Below are positions 46,332-60,462 of a stretch of 64,000 nucleotides of DNA, piece by piece. The DNA comes from Psoroptes ovis (taxonomy: Eukaryota; Arthropoda; Arachnida; Sarcoptiformes; Psoroptidae). Each line of letters opens with the position of its first letter. Positions within the stretch are counted from its first letter, which is position 1. The notes beneath the pieces are model-generated. The model worked only from the letters and a program-made list of their open reading frames with translations. It was not told where the DNA came from and ran no database searches. The stretch covers positions 186,001-250,000 of the forward strand of contig PQWQ01000022.1 in NCBI GenBank assembly GCA_002943765.1, written 5' to 3'. The position numbers and the translations under genes are program-made.

Positions 46332-48937
46332 AATTTTTCTACATTTATTTTCAACTGGAATTTTGAAAATTTTTTTAGCATAAGAAAAAAAGCTAATTTT
46401 CTGCCTGATAAAATTCAAACTAATTTCACTGGTGGATGCTCATCATTTAAAATAAAAATGATGAGAATATATCAAGTTTTACAGCAATTTTCTCTCTCTT
46501 ACTGACAAATTTTCTTAAATTTTTTTCTTAAATAATTTTCTTAAAAAAAATTCTTTAAAATTTTATCTTCGATGAACAAACAAGCAAATAAACAAACGAT
46601 AATCATAATAAGTGATGATAAACTAAATTCTATCTTACTTTTTGTGTTCAAATAATTTTGTAATCTTGTTAAATTTGAATATTTTGCCATTGTGCAAATT
46701 GCCATTGCCTATTGCACAATTCATATGAAAACTTTCAAATTGTTTTTGCTTTTGTTTAGTTTATTTTAAATGTATTTACGGTTATTTTCAATTCAATATT
46801 TGTCTCTGTGTGTGTGGGTCTAATTTATTTATTCCTCAGGCAATATTGAGAATTTGACAAAGGTTAGAAATGAAACGTTTAAATAATAAGATTTTTTCTG
46901 GTAAATTTACTAGGAAAATTGCTCGAAGTCTAAACTATTGTTCAATGACCACACATACACAATTATCAATGCACAAACACAAAAACACGCATAACGATAA
47001 TTTTTTTCGAAAATCTATTAAGAATTTCAATTGGAATTGTCATGTAGTTTGCTTTTACTGGTAATGATTTCATCATTTTTGGTCCCTAGTTTTCAGACTA
47101 AATTGAAATATGTTTGAATAATGCAATGGAAAGAAATGAATGAATGTATTTCAAATAATCGAAAAATAAATTTCAATGAAACACGCAATTTTTACGAAAG
47201 AATAAATTGAAATTCAATTAAAATGATTCAAACAACAATAACCGAAATGAAATTCATATTCATAATATAAATTAATCAATTTCGGGAATAATTCATTCAA
47301 GTAATAGTCTCAAGAATAATTCTTAATACACACACACGACACGAAAAACATAAGAATGTTATTCATTTTCAAAAAATTGTGCATTTCATTTGTTTGACAA
47401 TAACAAATCGATTGTATTCAATTCATTTATTAAAATGAAACGATTTTTTATATTATTCAAATTATTTGCAATAAATGCAATGATTATTGAATGGAAAAAT
47501 AATAAAATCCACCCAAAAAAATAAAATAAATTAAACGAAATTCAATTGAATTGAATGATTTGAAATCATTGAATTCAAACTAGATTCATTCATACATTCA
47601 TTCAACCAAGCCAGGTAAAAATCAATTTCCTCGAAAACAATCAATTTTCTTTGGGAAATATGTAATAAAACTTTCAAGATTTCCTCATTCTTCTTCGCTT
47701 TCTCTCGTTGAGATTAAACGAAAATTTAAGATTTAAAGAAAACAAAATTTTGAATCGAGGAAGAATAATTCTTGGAAATTTTGTTCAACCATGAAAACTT
47801 TAAGAAAAAAAATAATAATCCAACACACAAACACTGGCACACAGCCATGCATAGAAATCACCTAGGAATTGAGTTTTTTTGGAATGAAAATAAGAAAATA
47901 TTCTTGGATGAATTGTGAATATTCATTCATTCACTTAGCTTAAAATGCATTTGGGCTAAATTCTAGTCTTAAATTTGTGAACAAGAGAGGAAAATTGAAA
48001 TATTTTCTCGAAGAATATTTTAAGCAAATTGAAAAGTGTTTTCGAATCGACAGAAAAATTGAAGTTTTCATGAGCTTTTTTATGGTGCATATGCACATTT
48101 GTTATTGATTTTAATAGTGTGTGTATGCTGTGCGATATGGTTGATATATTACTATAACACTCGTATTGTTTCGTATAAAATAATTTTTTTTGATCAGATA
48201 ATTTTGAGATTTCTTTAAAGAAAAATCGCAAAATTATGGCAATGATTGATTGATGGCCATGCTTTGTTAAGTGTATTGCAAAATCTACCGTTATGAAATG
48301 AACGAAATCAACTGTAGTGATCAATTACGAATGAGTATCTAAACGCTCATTAAGTAATCGATAAATATTCTCATAATTGATTTCACTGGAAATTTCGCAA
48401 AATAATCGAGGATAAATTTAAGCAATTACTAACAGAGATATCAGTACATTCATACGATTCATTCAATTCATAGAAAATTGAAATGAAATACAAAAAATCG
48501 ATAAAATTTCATCATTAAATTTATGTGTATATGGCATTAGTGATTCGCATATAAACATACAGTAAGTAAATACACGATCCCCAGTATGGTCCAACAAACA
48601 TACAATCATTGATGATTGTTTCTTATAGACGAAATATAAAATGGTCATCATTTTACACACACATGTCCACACAAACAATTGAATCATATTTGTCAACAAC
48701 AAATACGATCACAGACAATGCCAGCGAAGTAAAATACAAATGACAAGAATTTCATTGAGTTTTCTGGCTTTGAATTTTTGGATTTAATGACACATTCTGT
48801 GTTACATTTGGTCTAAATTTGAACGACAAAAAAATTTTAATGGTCAAATGGTGAATTTGTTCGTAAATGTTGGACATGGAGAGATGTACATAGAAATTTA
48901 GATAAATAAAAAATCAATTTTTGATCATTTTCATATC

Positions 48938-49013
48938 GGGTTGTTCGAAAAGTTTTGGTCGATTTTCATCAACAATTCTATTGATTAAGCCGAATGAACT
49001 TTTTGGACAACCT
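48938..49013 (+). repeat. Short TIR element, subfamily A
   Basis: Forward; left tip GGGTTGTTC, right arm CTTTTTGGACAACCT. Confidence 0.84.
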
Positions 49014-49408
49014 AAAACAAAAATTGCATTTTCTGGTATTCACAAAATGGAAAACTTTGAATTTTATTTCATTTTTTACAAAATCATTAAATTTTCTGAA
49101 TTTTTTTCTGGGCAAAAGGTATCGATTTTATAATTTTTAGTCTTGGAAACTTATTCCATGAATTCGTGCCAGCCAAATGGCCATACATAGAAGTGATTTA
49201 AAATTAATTAATTTTGCTGAGAGGAGAAAAAATGTCATTGTTCAACTGTAAACTTTTCACTCTCTTGTCATTATTTTCTGTGTGATAATTTTTTTGTTTT
49301 ATTTTGAAAAATAATTACAAGTTTTGTCGAAATTTTATTCGGAATTTTGATTGCTTTTGAAAAAATAAATAGCAAACATCACAAATAAATTACAATTGGT
49401 GTAGTATT

Positions 49409-49484
49409 AGATTGTCCGAAAAGTTCATTCGGCTTAATCAATAGAGTTGCTCATAAAAATCGGCCAGAACTTTTGGGACAACCT
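49409..49484 (-). repeat. Short TIR element, subfamily A
   Basis: Reverse; flanks TATT and AATATT; right arm CTTTTGGGACAACCT. Confidence 0.87.
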
Positions 49485-50355
49485 AATATTTCAGATAATA
49501 TTTTGGATTTCGCCAGTAAAAATAAATGAATAAATAAATAAAACAAAAAACAAATACAAATCCAATTTTGAATTTAATTAATCAAAATGTATTATTCACA
49601 AACACATAAACACACAAGCAGACACAAGCAGAAATTCCAGAATCAAATACCAATTTTCACAGCACTAAAAAAAAGTAGCTCAGACTCGAATCGAATCGAA
49701 ATTCGAATTATTCTCGAAAGCAGAAATTCTTCAAAGCTCTCAGAAATTAACAATTCATGAGTTTCTGGATCATCTTTACTTTGTTTTTTAATGATTTATT
49801 TTGTAATGTAAATGAATTACAATCACATTTACAATGTAAACAAATAAACACAAAAAATTTCGTAATACTGGTGAATAACGAAAACGCAATGAAATTCCAG
49901 ACAATACGGGCCTAAGAATCCCAAATAATATGATCGATCGATCGATGATCAATGAATTTTCAAATTCATCTCATCTCGAGCTAAATTGAAGAATATAAAC
50001 TCGAAAATATCAAGATTGAACACATGGTACAACCAGAAGACACTCACACACAAGAATATTCTACCTGCCTCATAAATATCTTTGAATAATGATTTGATTA
50101 ATTCATTTTTTGGTGTTTTCATTTGCATATTTCATTCATTCATTCATTTACCCATGTACATCATGTATTCGTGAATGATTTTTGATCAATTTTGAATACA
50201 TTTCAGTATGTTGAAATATGTGTGTTCAACAAAGAATATTCACCTGTCAAATTGAAATATGTATTTTTTGATATGAAAACGGAAACATAATGCTTTTTGA
50301 TTGTTGAAAATATATTTTCGCTCACATTTAATAATCATCATACAGATATATTGTT

Positions 50356-50432
50356 AGGCTGTCCGAAAAGTTCATTGGGCTTAATCGGATAGAGTTGCAT
50401 ATGAAAATCGGCCAAAACTTTTCGGATAACCT
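50356..50432 (-). repeat. Short TIR element, subfamily A
   Basis: Reverse; right tip GGATAACCT as at 2479. Confidence 0.86.
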
Positions 50433-50888
50433 AATATAAATTATCAAATATAACTGAAAATATTTTCGCTCATTTTCAACCTATTTTGAAACATAAATGC
50501 ATCAGAGATTCACAGATCAAACACTAAAACTGCAGCGTGTCAATACACTCACAATTCAGAGTGTAGATAATTCAAGACTTCGTTGAAATTCAATTCTACT
50601 AAGTACTGTGAAATGGACAACGTTCAATGGAATATGTAAATCATTTTTTTGGGTCTGATATTTTGTTCGATTCATATTATTATCACATTCATATGATTAT
50701 GGAGAGCTTGAAGAGCACGAAACTTGATTATTTTCATCATAATCAATGTAGTCATTCAGTCGATGTCTACATCAATTCTCGTTTGAAATTATTCACGAAA
50801 AAAAATATTAAGAAAAAAAGCATTCGAAGCATTCTTAAATCTCTTGACAATTGTCCAAGAAAGAAAATAAAAAATGATAATAATATTA

Positions 50889-50963
50889 AGTTGTTTGGAA
50901 AGTTTTTGCCGGTTATATCGTAGAAAATCATTGAAAAATTGGCAAAAACTTTTCGGACAACCT
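50889..50963 (+). repeat. Short TIR element, subfamily B
   Basis: Interior TTTTTGCCGGTTATATCG with TAGAAAATCATTGAAAAATT; left tip AGTTGTTTGG. Confidence 0.86.
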
Positions 50964-51732
50964 AATAATGAATAGTCATTGAAATCATTGCATTCTGGCC
51001 ATCATCATTTTCATTTTGCTGTGCTGTATGGCCAAATGTTGAATGCATGCATAGAATGGAAAGAAAATTGTGAAATGAAATTATATAATTTAAATATTGA
51101 AGCATCTCGTCTATATTTCTTCATCATCATTCATTTATTCAACTTATTATAAATGATTTTCCATAGAACAATCATGTTTGATTATCATTCTCATACACGC
51201 TCACAAACTTATTCAAATTCAAATTGAATTTGGCACTGGGAAAAATATATTTTCATTCATTCATTTTCATTTATTCATTACACATAAATCAATGATTAAA
51301 TGAGTTGTTGTTCAATGAATCTCAATGAATGAATAATTTTTATGGGCCAATCAATACAACAGTGTGTTCACTCAAAGCACAATTTTCACGGCAAATTTAT
51401 CAGAGCGAAATTCTTTAATTTGCTGCTTCTTAGGCCAATTCATGTTCGTAAGATTGAAGAAAATCAAAAGAAAATTTCTTTAAGAAAAAATTCTTCGAAG
51501 AAAATTAATGAATATTCTTATTATATCAATCTCTCGCCGAAACTGAAACTAATTATTTATTTTTAATTAGTTTGATTAATTATTCTTGGGAAGAAGAAAA
51601 ATTTCTTAAAATAAAATTTCAGAAAAAAAATTCAAAAATATAAGAAAAACAATAAATATTCAATTGTTCAATTTAGCTCATCATTTGATACGATCATTCA
51701 TTATTATTCTGGCTATGATGCTATGCAGTATT

Positions 51733-51808
51733 ATGGTGTCCGGAAAATTATGGCTGATTTTCATGAACAACTCTTTGAATTAAGCCGAATGAACTTTTCG
51801 GACAGCCT
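51733..51808 (+). repeat. Short TIR element, subfamily A, left tip decayed
   Basis: Forward; left end ATGGTGTCCGGAAAATTATGG, right arm intact GAACTTTTCGGACAGCCT. Confidence 0.8.
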
Positions 51809-53115
51809 AAATATTTTGCTATGAATGAAACGTGTTCACATTCACAGTCCAGTTATTAAAGTGAAAATGATTAATGATTTGACGACTACGACACAAACAT
51901 AAAACAAACTTTATTGTTTATCATCATCATTATTATTATCATGTATGTCATACGAAAAATGATAATAAAATTGAAATAAATTACTTTGGCATTGTCACTA
52001 TCTATGATATTAAATTCATTCATTTGTTTATTAGTTTATTTTTAAATCATTTTTTATTATTTGGTTTTATTTTAAGGGACAGAGACAGAGTCAAAAATGG
52101 AAAAAATGATGCATCACTGGATGTATGTAATGAAATGAAATCAGGTACAAATAGCCATAATGAAAACCAATTAGTATTCTATCATCATTCATTTTAGCAT
52201 TATTAATGTTTATCGAGCACGAAATTGGATTAAGTTTCAATGTTTAAATGTATAGAATCAAAGGTATTGGGTTCGAACTACCTTATAAAGATACATAAGA
52301 AAACATTAATCAATTTTAATGTTGAAATTAAAAGATTTTCTTCGCAAATGAAGTCATAAGCAATTGATTTCATATTGATTAGCATTGGACTTGTGTGGAT
52401 CACAACACTTTTAAGGCGTGATGCAGCTATTCGTATCGATGGAAATAGCATTCGAAAGGTTCATTCATTTGTTTATATGGTTGTTGATTAGTAAAAAACA
52501 AAAACATTCATATCAATGATCTTGGCCCAAGGCGGAATTATTTTTGATCATGGAATGAGTTCATGTTCTATTTGAGCAGAGCATCAAACAATTTAATTTA
52601 ATAATTTAATGCACATAAAAAATATGAATGAAAAAGCTTTAAATGAAACATGAGAATAATTCATTTAAAATTTAAAAGGGTTGAAAAAAACGCTTGATTT
52701 GTCAATGTGAAATGAATGAATATTCATTTGAATGAGAGAATGTTTCCAGTAAATTTATTCATCAGCAAATTTACTGAAATTCACTTGAAACACTTTTTGG
52801 GCCTGAATGAAATAGAAAAAATGTCAAATGAATATTCAGTCTATTCAGTCAGTCATTCATTAGCTTCTCATTCGATCAGATTCAATTAAAAATTTTTGAA
52901 TATTTTAAAATACGAAAATTTGAAAGTTTTGCAAAATTTTGCAAAATTTTCCGGAAACTTTCTCGCCAATCCTTTCTTTTGAAAATCTGTCAAAAAATAT
53001 CTGAATCGATTTTAATTAAATATCTTCATTATTTAATCTTGAAAAGATTTTATCGAAACAAAGCAGCCAGCACAGAACAAAAAAAAATAATAATTCTCAT
53101 ACGTATTCAAGTATT

Positions 53116-53203
53116 AGATTGTCCGAAAAGTTCATTCGGCTTAATCAAGAGTTGCTCTTTAATCAGGATTCTTATTAATCAGCCAGAACTTTTCGGACAG
53201 ACT
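53116..53203 (-). repeat. Short TIR element, subfamily A, expanded centre
   Basis: Reverse; 88 bp, the centre has an extra AATCAG-containing segment repeated around CTCTTTAATCAGGATTC. Tips AGATTGTCC and GGACAGACT. Confidence 0.8.
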
Positions 53204-53464
53204 AATAAATCGAAAAAATCTTTCAAAATTAATCTTGAAAAATATGTTTTGTATGAAAAAATGGAGAAAAAATCATTTGAAAAATAATTAAAATTGTGTC
53301 AAATCGGAGAAGAAGAATATTCTTCTTATTCATTCTATTTTCAATCAATTTCTGAATTAAGCATCCGTGAAAGAAAAAAATTGGAAATTTTTTAAATTGA
53401 AAAATATTTCGAGAAATTCTTTGAGAATTTGAATGGAATTTCAAAGAAAAAAGATTATTTAATA

Positions 53465-53540
53465 GGGTTGTCCAGAAAGTTCTAGCCGATTTTCATGAGC
53501 GACTCTATTGATAAAGCGTGATGAACTTTTAGGACAATCT
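53465..53540 (+). repeat. Short TIR element, subfamily A
   Basis: Forward; GGGTTGTCC left tip, right arm CTTTTAGGACAATCT. Confidence 0.84.
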
Positions 53541-54256
53541 AATTTGTCTTTTCCAATCTTTGCACATTCAAAGAATCTAGTTTTTTGAAATCAATTGAAA
53601 ATGGAAAATATTGAAGATTTGGAATTATATTTTCTTCTTTTTCGAAATCCTACACTGCAAACAATCATAAGCAGAATTTCTTCAGATTTTTAAAAGTAAA
53701 AATTTCAATTCGTTACGTTTGATTACTTATAAAAATAATGATTCGGAATTGCAAAGAGTTCAATTGACAAAATTTGTATTGAAAAAATATTTTTTCATTT
53801 TTCAAAAAAGAAAATGAAAAATTCTTTCAAATACTACAATACAATACGACCAATCGGCATATGTATTTGCCGAATTCTTGTATGTTTATCGATATAGAAA
53901 GACTTATACACATGAGAATAATAATAATAGAAATAATTCAAAATGTATGTTTTGTAGTATAAGACAATTTGATGACTTATTTGTATTTATACATTTGAAT
54001 TCGTTTGTAATGTAATCTTAATTTCTTAGTTCTCTTTTGTAATGATATCATTTCAAAATGAATAAATAAACATTGAACAAAATCAACGACTTTTGAATTT
54101 TCAAAATGGAATTTCAAACATAAATAAATGGAAATGATGGCAACAGAAAAAACTTGATGATTTTATTCATTTTTGAATGTGTTTGCGCGATCATACAATC
54201 ATTGTATAATAATGACATCAAACAACAAAATAATTTCAATGAAGAATAAATATATT

Positions 54257-54335
54257 AGATTGTCCGAAAAGTTCATTCCGATCAATCACAATAGAGTTGC
54301 CACATGAAAATCCGCCAGAACTTTTCGGACAACCT
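54257..54335 (-). repeat. Short TIR element, subfamily A
   Basis: Reverse; 79 bp CACAATAGAG variant, tips AGATTGTCC and GGACAACCT. Confidence 0.87.
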
Positions 54336-55110
54336 AATAACACAAGAAAATGAGAAAAATATTAAGAAAATAATTTGAAAATTGCTGCATACGGAATTAT
54401 TTGTGTATGAATTATATAATGGATATGAATCAATGGATATTATTTGCAATTAGAGAATTATTTTCACAAAAATAATGTTCGAAGCTTAATGTATTATTCT
54501 TGTAATTTATGCTAACGAAACAACATGCATTCACATCAAATTTTGAAAATTTGAACTTAATTTCTACTAAATGTCACAGCCATACACATGCAATGACATT
54601 TATTGTGAGGACATTTGAACATATGAACTGATACTATCATTGATCTTTTATGGTAAAAAGGTATAAATTGAATGAAAATTTGAAATACAAGCGATTCGAT
54701 ATCGTTATAATAATTCAAGTCTCATTTGAAATTACAATTTGATTCTTGTTAGTTTTTCCTAGAGTTGATCCACATATGACATGTGTATTTATCGGTCAGT
54801 CAGTCATATAACAGGAATTGTAAAATACGATTGTTTCAAGTTAATTTGACATTTTACTGAGCAGAAAAAGAGATTTTCATGGAAATAAGGAAATAAATGG
54901 TGGAGGGATATATTCGGCTGAAATATGTGAGTTTCCTAAACAAAGAATAAGATTTTCGGGAAGATTTCACAAAGATATTTCACAAGCTTTTCATCATCAT
55001 CATCAGTTGTGAGATTAAAATTTATTATTATCAAATCAAACATTAATCATTCTATTGAGAAAATAGTTTACACAAGGGCTGACTATGTCAAAACTGTAAT
55101 GCATCTATTT

Positions 55111-55192
55111 AGGCTGGCTGTCCGGGAAGTTTTGGCCGATTTTCATGAGGCAACTCTATTCGAATAAGCCGAATTGACTTTTCGGACAGCCT
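55111..55192 (+). repeat. Short TIR element, subfamily A, duplicated tip
   Basis: Forward; left tip reads AGGCTGGCTGTCC, a GGCT duplication; right arm CTTTTCGGACAGCCT. Confidence 0.84.
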
Positions 55193-55607
55193 AATATATT
55201 TTCTAACATTTTTTTGTTCATGAATCCTTTTTCACAATGGACATTCGAATGTTATCTCAATGTGTATTTGTGACAACATCTAAGAATTTATTCTTTTCTT
55301 ATTCTTAAGGAGAAATTATTCTTATTTTTGAGATATTTAAAATTAAAATTTGAGAATTTTCAATTTTTTTGGTGAAGATATATTTATATCTCATTAAATT
55401 CAAATAAAAATAATGATTAGCATCATTAAAATTTGGTTTTTTTATTGAAAACATTTTTTAATGATTTTCATTGGGCCCGTTAAACCCGCGATCATCGTCA
55501 TGTACAATAATGTCTTCAAAACACATTTCAAACATCTTCATTCGTTCATTTCAATCATAAATTGCTCCTCAACAAATGACAATGACATCAATTAAAATGT
55601 GATTTAA

Positions 55608-55626
55608 TTTTTTTTTTTTTTTTTTT
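55608..55626. repeat. Poly(T) tract
   Basis: Nineteen consecutive T on the plus strand. Confidence 0.9.
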
Positions 55627-56726
55627 GAAGAAAAAATCATTAAAATAGATTTTGGTTCTGAAAGAAATAAACTAAACTAGACCCATTTTCAAATAATAAT
55701 GAACAAGGACTAATATGGACCCGATTTTGGTTTGGCGAATCGAAAACAATTATGAAAATTATTATTCATTTTTCAATCATTCAATTTTGGATCTTAAATT
55801 TCAAATACATCAGAACAAACTGTAGTTAATCTTCGAGTACAAAACATACAAATAATAATTTGATTTCGTGAATATGTATTTCAAACAGAGGAAATTCATT
55901 ATTTATTCATAAAAGATCGTAAACGATCATTATAATCGTAATACCTTGAATTTTAGTAAGCATTTCCTTCCTATTCACAATTTAATCATAGAAAAATATT
56001 TGAATAAATCTGAAATATGAATTCAAACAAACAATGAACTAGTCCTAAAAATGGCACGAAATTCATTTGTAATTGCGCAAAATTCACTTTGAACTTAAAA
56101 TTCACTTAAAATTTAATGATTTGCATTCAAGAAAATTATCATACTTTGTGCATTGTGTTTTTGAGAATGGAATTTATACAATGAAATACAATGGTGGACA
56201 TGTATTTTATGTAAAGTAATTTCATGAAAATTTTTCATAAAATTTCACTGCTGTTTCGGGCAAGATACCAGCCAACCAGACCAAAGAACCGGTGTATTCA
56301 AATGTATTCTAAACTCGAAACACACACATCGAATATAACCTCTCATAGGACATGAATCATGCGCAACCAATTATTATGTGTTTCAAGGAACACATTTGCT
56401 CAGATGATCATTAGTATTATTTTTGAATGGATGCTGCACACACAGATGCATACACACATTGAAAATGAGCCTAAATGAATCCAACAAAAATAAACAACAG
56501 CCTGAAAAACCTTCTGGTGATGGTGAATATTTGGTCTTTCTTAGCCCCAGCTTTTTTAATAGGGCCTAAGAAACAAGAAAGCATACAATCAAATTATCAT
56601 CATTTGAACAACTGACTTTTTTGTATGTAAAATAAATGCACACAACACCAACACAGACACAGACATGGACCGAAAACAATCCATTAAATTGAAAATTGCA
56701 TATGAAATGAATATTTAAAAAATATT

Positions 56727-56802
56727 AGATTGTCCGAAAAGTTCTGGCCTATTTTCATGAACAACTCTATTGAATAAGCCGAGTAAACTTTCCGGACAAC
56801 CT
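56727..56802 (+). repeat. Short TIR element, subfamily A
   Basis: Forward; tips AGATTGTCC and GGACAACCT; only 190 bp from the next copy. Confidence 0.86.
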
Positions 56803-56992
56803 AAAAAATAAAATATATTCCACACATACATAGCATACAACCCTACGAATAAGCATCTAACGAAAACAACTAAAATAATAATAAGATTGTTTATTTGTGT
56901 ACGATAAAATAATAAAGAATTCAGTTCTTAAGTTATTCGAGTTTTTTTTCACTGGGTAAATTTTTTAAAAATTATGTTACATTTATCTATTA

Positions 56993-57070
56993 AGTTGTCC
57001 GAAAAGTTTTGGCCAATTTTCATGTGGCAACTTTATTCGATAAAGCGGGATGAACTTTTCGGACAACCCT
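56993..57070 (+). repeat. Short TIR element, subfamily A
   Basis: Forward; left tip AGTTGTCC lacks one base, right tip GGACAACCCT has one extra. Confidence 0.84.
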
Positions 57071-57862
57071 AGTAATAGTCAATATTATCAAGTTTAACAG
57101 AGGAAACATTTTCTCGATTCTTTAATATTGCATTCTCTCTCTCTTTCTCTCATTTTAGCATAATAAAATAATAATGATTCTTATCTGAATAATAACAAAC
57201 AAACAATAATGATAATGATAATTTTAGGAGAAGAAAGGAACAAGGCGCAGAAAATATTCACAAAACAAATATGTATAAAGATCTTGGCAGGTTTTTCAAA
57301 ATTTTCTCGGAAGTTTCTCCATAGATAATCTATTTTACTAATGTTCATTTGTTTGTTTATTTTGTAAATGATTATTTATTGTGTTTTGTTTTGTTGGGCC
57401 AAAAAAATTCAAAATTCAGAGCAAGATATCATGCAAAACGCGGAAAATTCTCGGGACCATTAGTCGGGATACTTGGATATATTTCATCAAATATGTGTTT
57501 GAAAATGTAAAAAAGTACGAATCGAAATAAATGTATCCAAAATGGCCCGAATTTATTGATTTTATTTCAAAATAATTTCAAAAATATTCGTGTTAACAGC
57601 AGCATAAATAGCCCGATATATTTTTGAGACCATTAATCAATCAATGATAAAATTGTATATAATCTAGTTATTATGTAATAATAAATCGACAAATTTACAC
57701 ATTTTGTGAATTTTTTTTTCGTCTTGTTTTTCTTGCTTAAATCAGCAGAAAATGCAATTGGAAATAATGCTTATTTACATTTGTATTTCTTATTTATTCT
57801 ACAACAAACATATTTCATCGTCGAGTTGTTCATTCAAATTCAGAGAATTTGAAAAAATTGAG

Positions 57863-58186
57863 TTATAAAAACCCTTCGAAAATCGTCCATTGAAAGGTTA
57901 AGCGGCTGCCGAAAAGGTCTTGGGCTTTAGATTCAAGAAAAATGATTGATGCAATGATGGTAACCGTTGAGTCATTTTGGATAACCCTTGAATCAGTCAT
58001 ATATTTCAGACCATATGAACAGATATCATCAACTAAACTTTTTATTTGTCGAATTAAATTTTGATTCCGAAGGAATGTTTCATTTGTTTTACTATGAGAG
58101 TAAATTTGGCTTCGATATACGCAAACAAACATGTAGACAAATAAATGAATAAATGTATTGTAAACCACCAGAGACAAAAGTACCAA
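57863..58186 (-). other. Possible exon-like segment, unassigned
   Basis: Minus-strand open frame whose C-terminal part (RQIKSLVDDICSYGLKYMTD, SRVIQNDSTVTIIASIIF, SKAQDLFGSRLTFQWTIF) is less AT-biased and more protein-like than its surroundings; the N-terminal third looks random. No family recognised. Could be a terminal exon or a gene fragment. Confidence 0.2.
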
Positions 58187-58436
58187 TAAAATGAAATGAA
58201 AATCAACTCATACACACAAACTCAATAAAACTTAAATCAACAACAACAAAAAGTTTTCCATAATTGAGCTTGGAGCAATGAAATGAAATGAATTGAAAGG
58301 CTCCTACGAATGTATGTCGAGTAGTATGTAGACATTGAAATGACTGTTTTGAAAACACTGGTACCAAAAAAACTTTTGTCAAAATTGATGCAAAATAAAA
58401 TGAAAAAAATAGCCATTACATTCAAAATATATTTTC

Positions 58437-58514
58437 AGGTTGACCGAAAAGTTCTAGCCGATTTTCATTCTGGCAACTCTATCGATTAAACCGAATGAAC
58501 TTTTCGGACAGCCT
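58437..58514 (+). repeat. Short TIR element, subfamily A
   Basis: Forward; left tip AGGTTGACC; centre TTCTGGCAACTCTATCG. Confidence 0.85.
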
Positions 58515-60462
58515 AAATATATGAAATAACATATTTGACAACAAATAAAAAAAATTGTATAATGTAATTTGTGTTTACGTAAACAATTATTTTTAATTTA
58601 ATGTTTGCGAAACGAGAAATTGGCGGAATTGTATTAATAATTCAATTTACAAAATACATACACAAATGATTCGATGATTTGGGTCCTAATACTATTTATC
58701 GAATCAATGAATTATCAACGCTTATGAAAAAAAAATATTAATTGATATTCAATGAATTCATTCACAGGCAACAAATTTAATTTGAATTTGATTCAAGAAT
58801 AAATCTTTGGCCAAAAATTTCTACGATAATCTAATAGATATTCAGTGAAAAACGACGATTGAAACTGGTCGATCGAAATCAATTCGAAATCTATATGCAC
58901 ACAGAGAGACTCATTTTATGGACATATCAATTATTTGAATAATAACCGACATTATTCGAATACCATTAAAATGATAATAAAAAATACCAAAATAAAATCC
59001 CATAAACATCTAAATCAAGGAGAATGCCTCAAAAAATAAACAAGAAAACACACAAATAACAAAATATCAAAATGATAATGGTAATAATAATCATAGCAAT
59101 CATTGTATCACCATTTTCAACCATTAATGTGTAATATTAATAATAATCACGCCAAATTACATAATCGAAAATTATGATTATTTTCCCAGTTTGGAATTGA
59201 GAATTGATAGAAGAATATATATTTTCCAAGTACGATTCATCCATTGATTATAATGGTCATTCATAAATAATGATAATAATTTTTATTTGAAAAAAATAAA
59301 AATATTTATTTTTTATTTTTATTTGGTACCTAGAATGGCCCATTAGGATCGATGGATGTGTATTTTTAGGTTTGCTTGCCATGTAATAATAGCTTGTAAT
59401 CATAGTAAATTGATACATTCAAATTCATGGTTCTAGGCTCAGATTGAAAATATCTCAATTCTCAAATGTAATTTCTTAGATTACTTAAATTGAAATTATC
59501 GGAATAAACAACACATAATTCATCATCAAGAAACTAAGAGATTTCTATTACATCTTAATTCGAATACAACTCAGTAATAATAATTGAGTTTATAATTATT
59601 CAAAATACAAATCTTGGCCTCTCTCTCAATCAATCGAAATAATTATATTCATTTTGAATACTAGAGTCCATACCAAGGACAAATCAATATTTGTCTGTGT
59701 GGAATAAGATTTTTAAGATTGTCAAGTATTGGAGTTAAAAAAAATGAAGAATTCTCGGAGACCTTATTAAAAAGTTTCATTTTGAAAAGTAAATTATTTC
59801 TTTGATTAGAATTTCTTATTATCAAAGATATAAATATTTCATTTCATTTCATTTTTTTTGGACTATTTCAGGGTCCAAATTAACTCAAGATAACTGAATT
59901 TTTTCTTCGTTTATTTGTCGTAAAATAACACACAGAATATATACCCTAAGCAGAATTTCAAAGTCATTTTCTAAGGAAATAATGATGTGCAGCAGCACAA
60001 CAGCAACAACAAATTTTAATTATAGCTTTTCATTATTTTTTGTTTTTCAAAAGAATTCGACTTGGTCTAAGCAAAAATAGCGCATATATTGCTTCAATAA
60101 ACAATGTCAAAGGCCATTATTATTACTGCCATTTATGGATTGAAATAAGAATTCCACTGAAACAATGAAACAATTCATGATCAGAATTGTCAATTTGACA
60201 ATTGTCGTAAAAAAAATTCGAAATGATTCTCTCCATTGATTTTCAACAAGCATGGGCTATAGCTTTTATTCAAAATTTATCATCTTGTGATATTATTTGA
60301 GCCCTAAAATTATACCTTTGAGAATCAAATTTTTTTGTGTTCGAATGGACATTCATTCAATAATTATTATCACAGTGACAATAAGCAATTCATCCATTAA
60401 TTAATTAAAAAAATTAATTATCAAAAAATCTTTGAGACAAAGAATTATTCACACATTTATTA

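Larger units (their letters stand above)
45088..57862. other. Gene-poor stretch rich in short TIR elements
   Basis: About 12.8 kb with thirteen TIR elements, a 19 T run at 55608-55626, GATCGATC and ATTCATTC microsatellites, and no recognisable gene, tRNA or ncRNA. Codon-like open frames are all under 103 codons and several run through the TIR elements themselves. Confidence 0.5.

Noticed and set aside
52267..52282. GGGTTCGAACTACC resembles a tRNA B box.
   Set aside because: No A box, no acceptor stem or anticodon arm can be drawn around it.
53100..53290. Open frames that run through TIR element copies (here and near 46300, 48930, 44300, 26450).
   Set aside because: The shared peptide (for example GCPKSSFGLI) is the translation of the element tips, not a conserved protein motif.
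57901..57925. GGCTGCCGAAAAGGTCTTGGG resembles a TIR element left arm.
   Set aside because: One tip only, extra base, no partner arm; treated as chance.
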